Positions 32,992 through 42,010 of a DNA stretch of 64,000 bases are shown here, piece by piece (position 1 is the stretch's first letter; each line of letters starts with the position of its first letter). Under the pieces are notes generated by a model. It was given only the letters and a program-made list of their open reading frames with translations. It had not been told where the DNA came from and searched no databases. Origin of the DNA: Solea solea (Eukaryota > Chordata > Actinopteri > Pleuronectiformes > Soleidae); contig NC_081150.1 in assembly GCF_958295425.1 (NCBI RefSeq), positions 323,501 through 387,500 of the forward strand. Direction: 5' to 3'. A program made the position numbers and the translations under genes.

Positions 32992-35900
32992 GTAGGGTTA
33001 TATATAAGGTTTTGACTTAGCAGCAGTGGTGTTAGCACAGAGTGTGTCCTGTGAGTGATGAAAGTAGCACGTGGGTTAGCGTTGTCTCTTTTTTGATGGG
33101 TTCACATGATTGTCGTCAGAGTGGCATGTTTTCTTTGATAAATAATGTCAAACGTCATATTTGAGTGTGTGAGCGTGTGTGCCACTCTGTGACAGTGCTG
33201 ACCTGATTGTGAATGTATTTGGTGTGCAGACCGTGGTCGTCATCACCAGCTCCCTCGACATCCTCCTTATACTTGGGGCTAATGACCACGATGATGAGCA
33301 CCGACTTCTGTAAATAAACGTTTTAGAACGACTCGGTCAGCGTTCACAGACGACCACGTCACAAAAACTGATTCAGACTCACGTCATTTAAATATCTGTC
33401 CATCCATTTAGTGATGCTCATTCTTTGGATTGGATTATCAAAGATGTCAATCTGTGAAGAAGCGAAGGCGGCGGCGGTGAGCATTTTTAACAGATCATGA
33501 GAAAGCAGACAGAGGTGCAGGGTCTCACCGCTGGTTTGAATCCCTGATCTGTCAGAAACTTGGTGAAAAGGAAGATTTCCTCAGCTGTGTCCACGGAATA
33601 TGTGATGAAAACATTTCCTGTCAAAGACAAATCAGCCTGAGCAAGAAAAACCTTATGTACTTGCATGTTTACGCAGAGGCAAGTGACTCACTGCACTCCT
33701 CGGGGAGGCTGATGGTCTTCCTGATCTCCCCTGTGGCAGATCCTGGTCCTGGTCCTGCCTGGAAGGAGCACTTCACACTGACCTCATGCATCACATCTCT
33801 CGGAGGTTCCTGAGGCACATGTGGAGCATCTCTAAGTGCGGAGGCGTTCCTGTGAAAGGAATCATCAGAGTCAGAGAGTGACTCAAAAACATTGGATCGT
33901 GGTCAGGACTCGTGGTCAGGACTCGAGGTCAGGACTCGAGGTCAGGACTCGAGGTTTAGGACTCGAGGTCAGGACTCGTCCTCCTACCAGGACTGTTGCT
34001 TGTGTTCAGGCTGCTGGTGTGGATCTGCTGGATAATCCTGTTTATGATGATGAGAGTTATGACTGTGATGAGGACGAAGGCCTTTGGGAAGGCAGCATGC
34101 ACAGGGTCTGAGGGAACCTCCCTGCCTCAGGTTAGGGCCTGCACAGAGACAGAGGGCAACTCTCATCAACCATCACATACAGTGTTGTCATGGATACCAG
34201 GTCTGTCAAAACTGTTGTTTTCTATGTTCTGTATTTTAGCAGATTTAGATGGTGTTGGTGTAGTGGTTAGCATGTTCTAGCATGTTCTAGCATGTTCTAG
34301 CATGTTCTTGCATCTTATTGCATGTTCTAGCATGTTCTTGCATGTTCTCTCCGTGTGTGCGTGGGTTTTCTCCCACAGTCCAAAAACATCCCTGTGATGG
34401 ATGTGACTCCGCCTATCGCCCTATGTCAGCTGAGATTCATTCTTGTAACTTTACGACTTTAATCTTGTAAATTAAGACTTTATTCTGACTAATCTCGTAA
34501 ATTGAGACTTTAATCTTGTAATTTTACAACTTTAATCTTGTAAATTAAGACTTTATTCTAATGACTAATCATGTAAATTTAGACTTTATTCTCGCGACTT
34601 TAATTTCGTAACTTTACGACTTTTCATGGAAATTAAGAGCGATATGGTTAATAATATCTGGAAGTGTGTGAATTTTTCCCCTCAAAGTGGGCCCAATAGT
34701 GGGGCCAGTGGTAAGAACCAGTTTGAGATAAATAAATCAATGTTTGTGTTCATAACGACAGACTTACTGTGCACAGGCATGTGGGCGACAGGGTACTGCG
34801 ATGCGACAATGTCAGACATGAGAGGGAGAGGGGTCTCCAAACGTTCTGCAGAACAGTCCTGAGACCAGTCCTGAGACCAGTTTCTACTGTGGTTCCCCAT
34901 GCTGTGCGATTGGTACAGCGGTGTGCGCTCTCTGAGGCCATTAGGCCAAACACCTGCGGGTCGCGGGGCTCTCATTTGTCCACAGTGTGTGATCCGAGGT
35001 TCTGCAGCAGCATGAGAAGGGACTCTGGATTGATGATGGTTCTCTGGTATGAGCGGCTCACAGTCGTAGTGCTGCTGCCTGTTGCTGCTGCTGTTGCTCT
35101 TGCTCTCGCTGTTGCTCTCTGTGTGTCCACTGCACTGTTGGCAATTGGGCGGCAAGACCAAGTCCAGACTGGTGGAAGTCATTCTCTCATCAATCTCAAC
35201 AGGAACGCTGCGATGAGGGCAAGGCCCTGACAGTGAGAGAACCGTGAGAGAACCGTGAGACAACAGTGAGAGAACCGTGAGACAACAGTGAGACAACAGT
35301 GAGAGAACAGTGAGAGAACAGTGAGAGAACAGTGAGAGAACAGTGAGAGAACCGTGAGACAACAGTGAGAGAACCGTGAGACAACAGTGAGACAACAGTG
35401 AGAGAACAGTGAGAGAACAGTGAGAGAACAGTGAGAGAACAGTGAGAGAACAGTGAGAGAACCGTGAGAGAACCGGGAGAGAACCGTGAGACAACAGTGA
35501 GAGAACCGTGAGACAACAGTGAGAGAACCGTGAGAGAACCGTGAGAGAACCATGAGAGAACAGTGAGAGAACAGTGAGAGAGCCGTGAGAGAACAGCGAG
35601 AGAACAGCGAGAGAACCGTGAGAGAACCGTGAGAGAACAGTGAGACAACAGTGAGAGAACAGTGAGAGAACTGTGAGAGAACCGTGAGAGAACCGTGAGA
35701 GAACAGTGAGACAACAGTGAGAGAACAGTGAGAGAACTGTGAGAGAACCGTGAGAGAACCGTGAGAGAACAGTGAGACAACAGTGAGAGAACCGTGAGAG
35801 AACAGTGAGAGAACCGTGAGAGAACAGTGAGAGAACCGTGAGAGAACAGCGAGAGAACAGCGAGAGAACAGTGAGAGAACCGTGAGAGAACAGTGAGAGA

Positions 35901-36233
35901 ACCGTGAGAGAACAGTGAGAGAACAGTGAGAGAACCACGAGACAACAGCGAGAGAACAGTGAGAGAACCGTGAGAGAACAGTGAGAGAACCGTGAGAGAA
36001 CAGTGAGAGAACAGTGAGAGAACCGCGAGACAACAGCGAGAGAACAGTGAGAGAACCGTGAGAGAACAGTGAGAGAACCGTGAGAGAACCGTGAGAGAAC
36101 CGTGAGAGAACAGTGAGAGAACCGTGAGAGAACCGTAAGGGAACCGTGAGAGAGCAGGTTTGAGTGCTTGAGTGACACAGATATGTGGACAGACTTAGGT
36201 GTGTTGTGGTTTGTTACCTGTGAAAGAATCCAT
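31336..36233 (-). CDS. traf3ip2: traf3ip2 (Act1/CIKS), IL-17 receptor adaptor, complete CDS
   Basis: Encodes the cytoplasmic adaptor that docks on IL-17 receptors through SEFIR-SEFIR contacts and recruits TRAF proteins. Nine coding exons (36218-36233, 34768-35226, 33988-34138, 33692-33849, 33529-33617, 33383-33451, 33203-33307, 32675-32749, 31336-31482) sum to 1269 nt, a 422-residue protein, against about 570 in human. The amino end [10 protein letters not shown] matches human NRSIPVEVDE. The SEFIR domain runs from about residue 260 to the end: [93 protein letters not shown] and [11 protein letters not shown]. The middle is shorter than in mammals. Phases agree at all junctions. It is flanked by rev3l and fyn, as in human. 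Confidence 0.93.
32675..32749 (-). CDS. traf3ip2: traf3ip2 coding exon 8 (SEFIR)
   Basis: A 75-nt exon encoding [20 protein letters not shown] then PNATK; human has [20 protein letters not shown]. The donor is GTAAGA. Confidence 0.95.
32911..32996. repeat. (TA)n microsatellite in a traf3ip2 intron
   Basis: TA and TACA/TGTA runs between coding exons 7 and 8. Confidence 0.95.
33203..33307 (-). CDS. traf3ip2: traf3ip2 coding exon 7 (SEFIR)
   Basis: A 105-nt exon encoding [19 protein letters not shown] and [12 protein letters not shown]; human has KTVMIIVAISPKYKQDVEG and [11 protein letters not shown]. The donor is GTCAGC, slightly off consensus. Confidence 0.95.
33383..33451 (-). CDS. traf3ip2: traf3ip2 coding exon 6 (SEFIR)
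   Basis: A 69-nt exon encoding [20 protein letters not shown] then LND; human has [20 protein letters not shown]. Complete codons at both ends, with a CTTCACAG acceptor and a GTGAGT donor. Confidence 0.95.
33529..33617 (-). CDS. traf3ip2: traf3ip2 coding exon 5 (SEFIR start)
   Basis: An 89-nt exon encoding [17 protein letters not shown] then [12 protein letters not shown]; human has [20 protein letters not shown]. This is SEFIR box 1. The donor is GTGAGA. Confidence 0.95.
33692..33849 (-). CDS. traf3ip2: traf3ip2 coding exon 4
   Basis: A 158-nt exon between TTTCACAG and GTGAGT. It encodes [19 protein letters not shown], a Gly-Pro-rich linker, and [15 protein letters not shown]. The end matches human TLKTSNLPEELRK at the start of the SEFIR domain. 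Confidence 0.87.
33899..33980. repeat. 13-bp tandem repeat filling a 138-bp traf3ip2 intron
   Basis: About six copies of AGGACTCGAGGTC and close variants (AGGACTCGTGGTC). Together they make up more than half of the short intron between coding exons 3 and 4 (33850-33987). Confidence 0.9.
33988..34138 (-). CDS. traf3ip2: traf3ip2 coding exon 3
   Basis: A 151-nt exon between GTGCAG and GTAGGA, inferred because it is the only segment that repairs the phase between exons 2 and 4. It encodes a His/Gln-rich stretch, [18 protein letters not shown], in keeping with the low-complexity centre of Act1 but without direct similarity that I can cite. Confidence 0.65.
34249..34432 (+). mobile_element. tRNA-headed SINE-like element with internal GCATGTTCTA expansion
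   Basis: The start GGTGTAGTGGTTAGCA resembles a tRNA A box and D arm. The body GTGTGCGTGGGTTTTCTCCC and the end CCTATGTCAGCTGAGATTC match a repeat that I know as widespread in teleosts. Between head and body the unit GCATGTTCTA (or TTCTTG) is repeated about eight times. It lies in traf3ip2 intron 2; a related copy in reverse orientation is at 41.78-42.01 kb. Confidence 0.6.
34433..34625. repeat. Degenerate AT-rich tandem repeat
   Basis: Repeated variants of TAATCTTGTAAATTAAGACTTTA, alternating with forms such as CTCGTAAATTGAGACTTTA. Period is about 24 bp with several indels. It directly follows the SINE-like element. Confidence 0.8.
34768..35226 (-). CDS. traf3ip2: traf3ip2 coding exon 2 (main amino-terminal exon)
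   Basis: A 459-nt exon encoding [16 protein letters not shown], then a serine/asparagine/glutamine-rich stretch, and ending [20 protein letters not shown] near a GTAAGT donor; human has LERPLPLTSVCYPQDL. The acceptor CTGTCAG is the last unit of a 0.93-kb minisatellite, and the frame stays open upstream through that repeat. Confidence 0.88.
35230..36163 (-). repeat. 10-bp minisatellite in traf3ip2 coding intron 1
   Basis: About 93 copies of GTGAGAGAAC, with CAG/CCG-type variants (AACAGTGAG, AACCGTGAG, ACAACAGTGAG). In the traf3ip2 sense it is a pyrimidine-rich array of TTCTCTCAC units that ends directly at the acceptor of coding exon 2. Ten bases times three lets every frame on the sense strand stay open; the frame shared with exon 2 is open to about 36178. 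Confidence 0.97.
36218..36233 (-). CDS. traf3ip2: traf3ip2 coding exon 1 (16 nt of CDS)
   Basis: ATG GAT TCT TTC ACA G precedes a GTAACA donor, encoding MDSFT plus a split glycine completed by the next exon. The exon probably extends to 36257, where a TTTAACAG acceptor precedes the leader. The start is inferred from phase and donor, not from protein similarity. Confidence 0.7.
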
Positions 36234-36593
36234 GTTACACAGGGAGGCGGTGTGTGCTGTTAAAGTGAAAATAAAAGCAATGCAAAGGAATTCAAAGGCG
36301 CACAGCTTCATAAAGACACACACACACACACACAGAGAGAGTTTCAGTCACAGTGTACACAGTGTAACAAGTGAACACACGGTGTTGTTTGGGTTGTTTT
36401 GACTCGTTCCTTTATCCTACTCACTCAGCCGGCGTGAGCGCCGACATGGGTGTAACACATCAACCTGAGCGTCACTAACTAGTACAAAGGTCAAACTCAC
36501 TTCTTTACAAGGTAAGTCATGTACAGTAAGTATGTCTTGTTTAAAGTCTGTGGTTATAAAGAAGAAACTAAACATCATATTGTTGTCTTACCT

Positions 36594-36660
36594 TTTCTCA
36601 CAGTCACAAGAGAAAGAAACCTGTTCTGCTACAAACAGGAAACATTCCCGCTTGTGAGTC
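36594..36660 (-). other. traf3ip2: Probable non-coding first exon of traf3ip2
   Basis: A strong donor, GAGAAAAG then GTAAGAC in the minus sense, ends at 36594, about 340 bp upstream of the acceptor before the coding start. The upper limit is a guess. Just upstream, at 36719-36765, a 22-bp CpG-containing unit is present twice in tandem (GCGAGAGCCTATGGCTGAGG core), in what would be the promoter. Confidence 0.4.
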
Positions 36661-37569
36661 CTTTCTGGTTTATGCAAAGCTCGGGAGTCTTGTGACCCAT
36701 TTATGTAAATGCTGTGCGGCGCGAGAGCCTATGGCTGAGGACGCGAGAGCCTATGGCTGAGGACGCGAGTCATCGTGCAGCCTGGCAGGTTTAACTGCTG
36801 TCATCAGATATCACGCTCAACAAACAAGCTGAAAGCAATCATTTACAAAACAACATGTACAACATGAGTAAACACCTCTGATACTTACTCAAGTACAAAC
36901 AAATGATACTGAAACGTAAGACGCAGTTTTGTATTATGAGCAGAACAAACAACTTACGACTTAAAGGTCCAGTAAAGGTCCAGTTAGGAGGGTTTAATAA
37001 GTGTATAAAAGTGCTCTAAAAGAAAAACTGAGCGTCTTTATGAGTTCTCAATGACAAACCCGACCGGACCTGCGGGTTTGGGCCGGGTCTGGTTTGGGTG
37101 GACAATTCATGTAAGCTTGTCTTATCGTCACGATCGGTTCATAAAGTCACTGATAAATGTGATGAACACATGAATTAGAGTGAAAGAATGTGGAGTTATA
37201 AAAGCACGTTTAACACGTTGTTATTGTTCCTAATAATATGATCATATGAGTGTGCAGCTTTTCTGCCCTTACTTTATTTTTATATTATATTTTTACCATC
37301 CATTGTAATTATAATGATAAGTTAGCTTTATTTATAAACCACCTACAAAAACAGTCAAAATAAAAAGCATAGCAATGAGAGCAAAAATCATATTCATGGT
37401 TAATATTCAATGGATATATTGAATTGGAATTGGAATATTCAATTGTTTTTTAATCATCATAAAAGTACTTAATGTTGTCAACAATAATATCTAAAATCCC
37501 TGAGTTCTGTGACAGTGATTAGCAAACAGTTTATCAGTGAATGGAAGAAAACACAATTCCTGTAACAAC

Positions 37570-37616
<47 letters not shown>

Positions 37617-38148
37617 ATATTCACAGTCAGTTAAATGAACCATTGAACTGATCATTTAAACCTGTAATGACGTCATTATTCACTATGGTTGGTTTTGACA
37701 GTGCTTTACCAATCCATGTCAGTAGCGTACTCCCATCATGCCTTTGGTGTGTTAATGGACGCGCCGAGCAAGTCGAGAACGCGGACGGCTCGTTCACATT
37801 ATGGGATTAACACCACCGCACACGCTCTATGGGCCACACAACCCGGAAATAAACCAGTGAGTCAGAAATGTGTTCAGATTATTTTCAGTTTAAACACGTT
37901 TACAGTAATTTAATGAGGTAGAACCTCATCTCTGGTTTAAATTAGGATAGAGATGTGAATTATGACTGGATTAGACTGGGATTAAGTTGTTTGGTCTGTC
38001 TAAATAAGTGTCCCAACAAGAGTAGCTGCACAAACCATTGTGTGTGTGTGTGTGTGTGTGTGTGTGGCCAGTGAAGGACTCTAAAGTAAGTAAGAGTAAA
38101 GATGTTGTGGAAATACAGATTCTGAGATTGTTCTTCGAATATAAAACC
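36661..38148. other. Intergenic region between traf3ip2 and the CENP-E-like fragment
   Basis: Carries the presumed traf3ip2 promoter near 36.7 kb. A small CpG-containing patch at 37.72-37.86 kb includes TACTCCCATCATGCC, weakly like the ACTACAATTCCC-ATGC promoter motif; no gene start could be tied to it. A (TA)n run is at 37569-37610. Confidence 0.45.
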
Positions 38149-39387
38149 TTTATTAAAAATGTACAAAACAAATAAAAGGCCACCACTCTTTTTTGGCTGC
38201 ACCAACATCTGCAACAACACACAAAGGTTTCAATCCTCCACTTTAGAACGTCTCTTAGAAGGGATTTGTTTTCTAGTAGGTGTTATTAAATCTAGACATG
38301 GCTTTAAATCAGTCTCTACACGAGGCACAAATGTGTGGGTCCTCACAGAAACGGTCTGGATTAGACTGGGATTAAGTTTTGTTTTTAGTGATCTGTTGAG
38401 TTGACAGTGTGACAGTGAAACAGTGTGACAGTGAAACGGAGGAAAGTCACATGAGTAATCTGCATAATTGTTGATTGTTGTGATCATTTAGTTTAGACTG
38501 AAAGAATCAGAGCTGACTGCACTGTGACTGTAACAGTAAAAGGATCAGTGAGTAGTCTGCTCCCTTAAAAAGCAACACATGAGATCTACAAGGTCTTCTT
38601 AAGGTCTCGTTCAGACCTGGTATCAACATCTTGATGTCAAATAAAAGCTTGTGAGTTGTGTTTGGCAGTAGACGAACCTGCTGTGAAGTGGCTGCTTCAG
38701 CTTTAGCATGAGTCACTTTGTCCCTGCACATTTGGAGCTGCTCCTCAAGCTGCGGCACCTGACGGAAACAGGGACAGTGGTTGTTCAGATAAGGTCGGGG
38801 TCATCTGGACCAGACTTCCTCTGCATTTTGTTGTACATGTGACAAACATAGTGAGAAACTGTGTGAATAAGAAGTAAAAGTCATTGACGGTGTGTTAACA
38901 AATGACACTAACCTTTAGTTACAACATTGTAATCTAAATATCAGTGATCACAGAATTTGACAGACGTAAAAACAACAAAGCTGGTGATGGCCCGAAGACA
39001 CTTAAACAGTACTGTGTATGTGTGTGTGTGTGAGTGTAGGTATTGGATCTTCTACCAGGGTCTAATAAAGCTGGTGACTTCCACCACATGACGTCACATG
39101 TGGTGGAAGCATGTAGAAAAAACACTTAACCTTCCCTCCTGTGGTATTAAACTTCCCTCCTGTGGTATTAAACTTCTCATTTCAGCAAATACCCCTATAA
39201 CCAACAGATGCCCAAATGTGAAACAAAAACTCAACAGGACCTACTTCCTGTTGCAGACTGGACTTCTGTTCTCTTTCAGACTGATCCTGCTTGCTCAGGT
39301 TCTCCTCGATGGCCGAGATCTGAAGATGAAAGAGAGAGTAGACTGACTGACACCATGAACACGCTGCTGAATAAAGATGAGACAAAC

Positions 39388-39553
39388 TGTCTCTAACTTG
39401 TCCTCCTGCTTCTCCCGTCTCACAGTGTTCAGTGTCTCCTGCAGATGATCCCTCTCCTCACTGAGACACAGCAGCTTCTCCTTGTCTGAGGAGGTGCTCG
39501 GACAGAGCGTAGATCATCCCTCTACACTGCAGCTTCTCTGTTAAAGTCTTCAC
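39388..39553 (-). pseudogene. CENP-E-like exon broken by a frameshift
   Basis: Starts VKTLTEKLQCRGMIYALSEH and then meets a TGA. A second frame opens inside the same block and reads SSDKEKLLCLSEERDHLQ, a typical coiled-coil continuation. The 3' limit is uncertain; a weak GTTTGT donor is used here. Confidence 0.6.
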
Positions 39554-40399
39554 CTGTGAGAGGAAGGCAGCAGAGACTCTAAAGGCCTGTACACATGAGA
39601 ATGTCTTCAGGAGAATCCAGAATTGTTTCAGTTCATTATTCACACAGAAGCAGCATTTAAGGAGCACTAAAACGCTTCTTAAATCATCTTTTTTCTTGAA
39701 ACAATGCCGTGTTAACTTTTTAAGAACAAAAGAGACTTTAAAGGGAAAGTTGTGGTTCTGTGTGGATAAGACCAAACTCCTGTACATATAAGACACTGTG
39801 CATACAGTTGCAGTCGTCCATCACAAGCCTCACGCTGCAGTGTCTCCATCTTGTCCTCCAGCTCTGCTCTGAGTTGCTGCTTCTCTCGTGTCTCCTCAGT
39901 CAAAGTCTTAATCTGCAACAAAACAACTCATCTGTAATGTAACTGTAATGTCTGAACAGGACAAGGATCGTTAAAAGGGAATTCCGGTCTATTCCGACCT
40001 GGCCCTTTGTTTATAAAGGTGTGTATGTGAGTGCTACTCACACAAAGTTTCATAATCGGTCGAGTAGATCGCCTCGGGAAGCAGCCGAGACGGGCAGCGA
40101 TGGCGATGGTGTCATTTTACGGGGCAGTTGTGTGACATAACCAAGGGTGTAGGTTTGGTTAGAAGACGCTCTCTTGTCTCCTGTGACTCAGCTGTGATGC
40201 GTTCACTGATGCTCAGGCAGAGTTGCAACAGTTCTAAATTGTCTCCATTTAAAGACAAATTGTTTTTGTAAGCAGATGCTTCTTGTGAAGGGCAGCTCTG
40301 AATTGTACCTCCAAACAACGATAGGGCACCAAGTATGTTCACACTGGATTAGCCTCTATTAAAGTCATTAGTGGGAAGGCTGGGAATGTTTAATGCACG

Positions 40400-40745
40400 G
40401 TTCTCACACCTTGGTGGACATAAAAGTCAAGGACTTTGAGAACGTTTCAAGGACTGAACATGCTGAAACAGCTTAAGGTGGGAGGTTCTCCCATGGCATC
40501 CACTTATATTGACTTGCAGCACGCTCTGCATCTGGCCAACTCATTATCCTTGGGATCTTTGACAAGCCAGTCTTTGTCATTTTATTTGGTGAACCAGAGA
40601 CATTGGAATTTGCATTTTCCAGGCACCACGTGCTCTCTTCACAGAAAGAGACAGCGCCACAACACCGGCAGCAATGATGACTCCATGTTCTGCGTATGCC
40701 TCGTCTACATACATCAAGCAATGCAGGGCGTAGAGAGAATTCTTT
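40400..40745 (+). mobile_element. Dispersed repeat, copy 2 (pair with 13.4 kb)
   Basis: Contains CACACCTTGGTGGACATA, GACTTGCAGCACGCTCTGCA, CAGTCTTTGTCATTTTATTT, GGTGAACCAGAGACA and ACATCAAGCAATGCAGGGC in the same order as copy 1. It separates two CENP-E-like blocks. Confidence 0.65.
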
Positions 40746-40981
40746 TTTTTTATATATCGAAAAATATATATTGCAAAAATAAATAAATTTAATGTCATTT
40801 TTCCAATAATAGATGTGAATGGCTGAATGGCAAAAGTGTAGTGTAAAGCAGCTTTGAGGGGTCATCCAGACTAGAAAAAACATTTACAAGTGACTTTCTA
40901 TTTAAAATGAACACACAGTGAAACCCTACAGTAGAGTCATAGTATAGACTAGAGTCTGAGCTCAGATTGAAATGAACTCAC

Positions 40982-41107
40982 CTGCTTCACCATGTTGTCC
41001 ATCTTACATGGCAGAGTCTCCTGAGCTGAGCTCTGAGAGCCTCCTCTTCTTCACGAGCTGCTGTAAGCTCTTCACTCTTCTCTCCAGTTCCACAGAGTCC
41101 ATCACTT
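40982..41107 (-). pseudogene. CENP-E-like exon broken by two frameshifts
   Basis: Entry phase from the previous block gives KVMDSVELERRVKSLQQ. The expected continuation, TAAREEEEALRAQLRRL, is in another frame, and the end, LPCKMDNMVKQ, returns to a further frame. Read without shifts, the exon hits a TAA inside CCATGTAAGATGG. Splice signals (CTCAG, GTGAGT) are intact. Confidence 0.65.
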
Positions 41108-41181
41108 CTGAGACACAGAATATTTTTACTGAAGACCAGTGAAGAGTTCACTTCAGATAAACAGTATGAAATTAAACCTAC

Positions 41182-41359
41182 TTTTTGGGACTTTCCCGTC
41201 TAGCAGAGCAGTGAGCTTGGTGTTTTCACTGAAGGCAATATTTAGCTCTTTTTGGAGGTCACTCTGCATGTTTTTGGAGTGTAACTTGTCCTTTTCAAGT
41301 TGAGAACGCAGGCTGTTCACCTCTGCCTCCATCCTTTTGTGGTTGGCAGTGAAGGTCAC
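41182..41359 (-). pseudogene. CENP-E-like exon with the LTALLDGKVPK block
   Basis: The acceptor is CTTCAG and the donor GTAGGT; the frame is open for 59 codons. It encodes VTFTANHKRMEAEVNSLRS, a heptad-like coiled coil, and then NIAFSENTKLTALLDGKVPK. This block is the main reason for assigning the fragment to CENP-E. Confidence 0.7.
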
Positions 41360-41774
41360 CTGAAGCGGGAGCACGGCAATATTCAGTAAAGTACAACAGA
41401 ACAAAACATGATGTCACACAGCATCTGTCCATGTTCTACACACACATCACCAGCTCACTGTTCCAACAACACTTTCAAATATAATCTGTCCATCACTCAA
41501 GCTGCTCGACCACTTCACTCTGACTGTGAGTGATGGAAAGATGCAGAGAGATTCCTCACATGTATGTGAACTGGTCATGTGTTAGACAGCGTGTTAGTAT
41601 GGATGCTGAATACTTCACACAGACAGTGTGGAAACTCATTTTCATCTCAAAACACTGGTTTCAAATGAAAAAGATGTAGCAGTGATCTAGCCACGGTGAG
41701 ATCAGCCTCTGGTCACTACAGGTACCATTTGTGTTCAGGTAGTTAACCTGATCTAGTGCACAGCAAAGCAAGGG

Positions 41775-42010
41775 CAAAGCATCTTTATTGTCACTATACA
41801 AACGTCAAGGTCAGATGGCTGAATGGAGAGGAGCACTGTCACAATGGACCAACCCAATGTGGGTAACATTTCTAGATGTTTTGATGGTGGGAGGAAACCC
41901 ACGCAGACCGCGGGAGAACATAAAACTCCACACAAAAAAGTCCCAGACCAGGAATCCAACTCCGTACCTTCTTGGTGTGAGGCAACAATGCCAACCACTA
42001 ATTCTCCCTT
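41775..42010 (-). mobile_element. SINE-like teleost repeat
   Basis: Contains GGTGGGAGGAAACCCACGCA, GAACATAAAACTCCACAC and, at its head in the minus sense, GGGAGAATTAGTGGTTGG. It is a reverse-oriented relative of the element at 34.25-34.43 kb, with the usual TTTATTGTCACTATA at its other end. Confidence 0.55.

Larger units (their letters stand above)
38230..41359 (-). pseudogene. cenpe: CENP-E-like coiled-coil fragment, probably a decayed partial gene copy
   Basis: Exon-like blocks on the minus strand resemble the rod of CENP-E, the kinetochore kinesin. The best block (41182-41359) encodes SDLQKELNIAF then ENTKLTALLDGKVPK; human CENP-E, as I recall it, has DLNIAFNEITKLTALLDGKVPK. Further blocks: 40982-41107 (VELERRV, EEEEALRAQL), 39806-39912 (IKTLTEETREKQQLRAEL), 39388-39553 (VKTLTEKLQ; SEERDHLQETLNTV), 39245-39319 (ISAIEENLSKQDQSEREQKS), 38678-38758 (VPQLEEQLQMCRDKVTHAKA) and a possible last exon 38230-38392 ending PSKRRSKVED. 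Splice signals persist, so this is not a processed copy. No motor domain is present, and at least three frameshifts break the coding frame. An alternative is a working gene with sequencing errors, which I find less likely. Confidence 0.65.

Noticed and set aside
34682..36178. A single 498-codon ORF on the minus strand
   Set aside because: It is traf3ip2 coding exon 2 plus its minisatellite intron and the start of the next intron, all open by chance of a 10-bp stop-free repeat; it is not a separate gene.
37689..37913. A + strand ORF in a small CpG-containing patch
   Set aside because: There is no homology, donor or downstream exon that fits; I only note the patch as a possible regulatory site.
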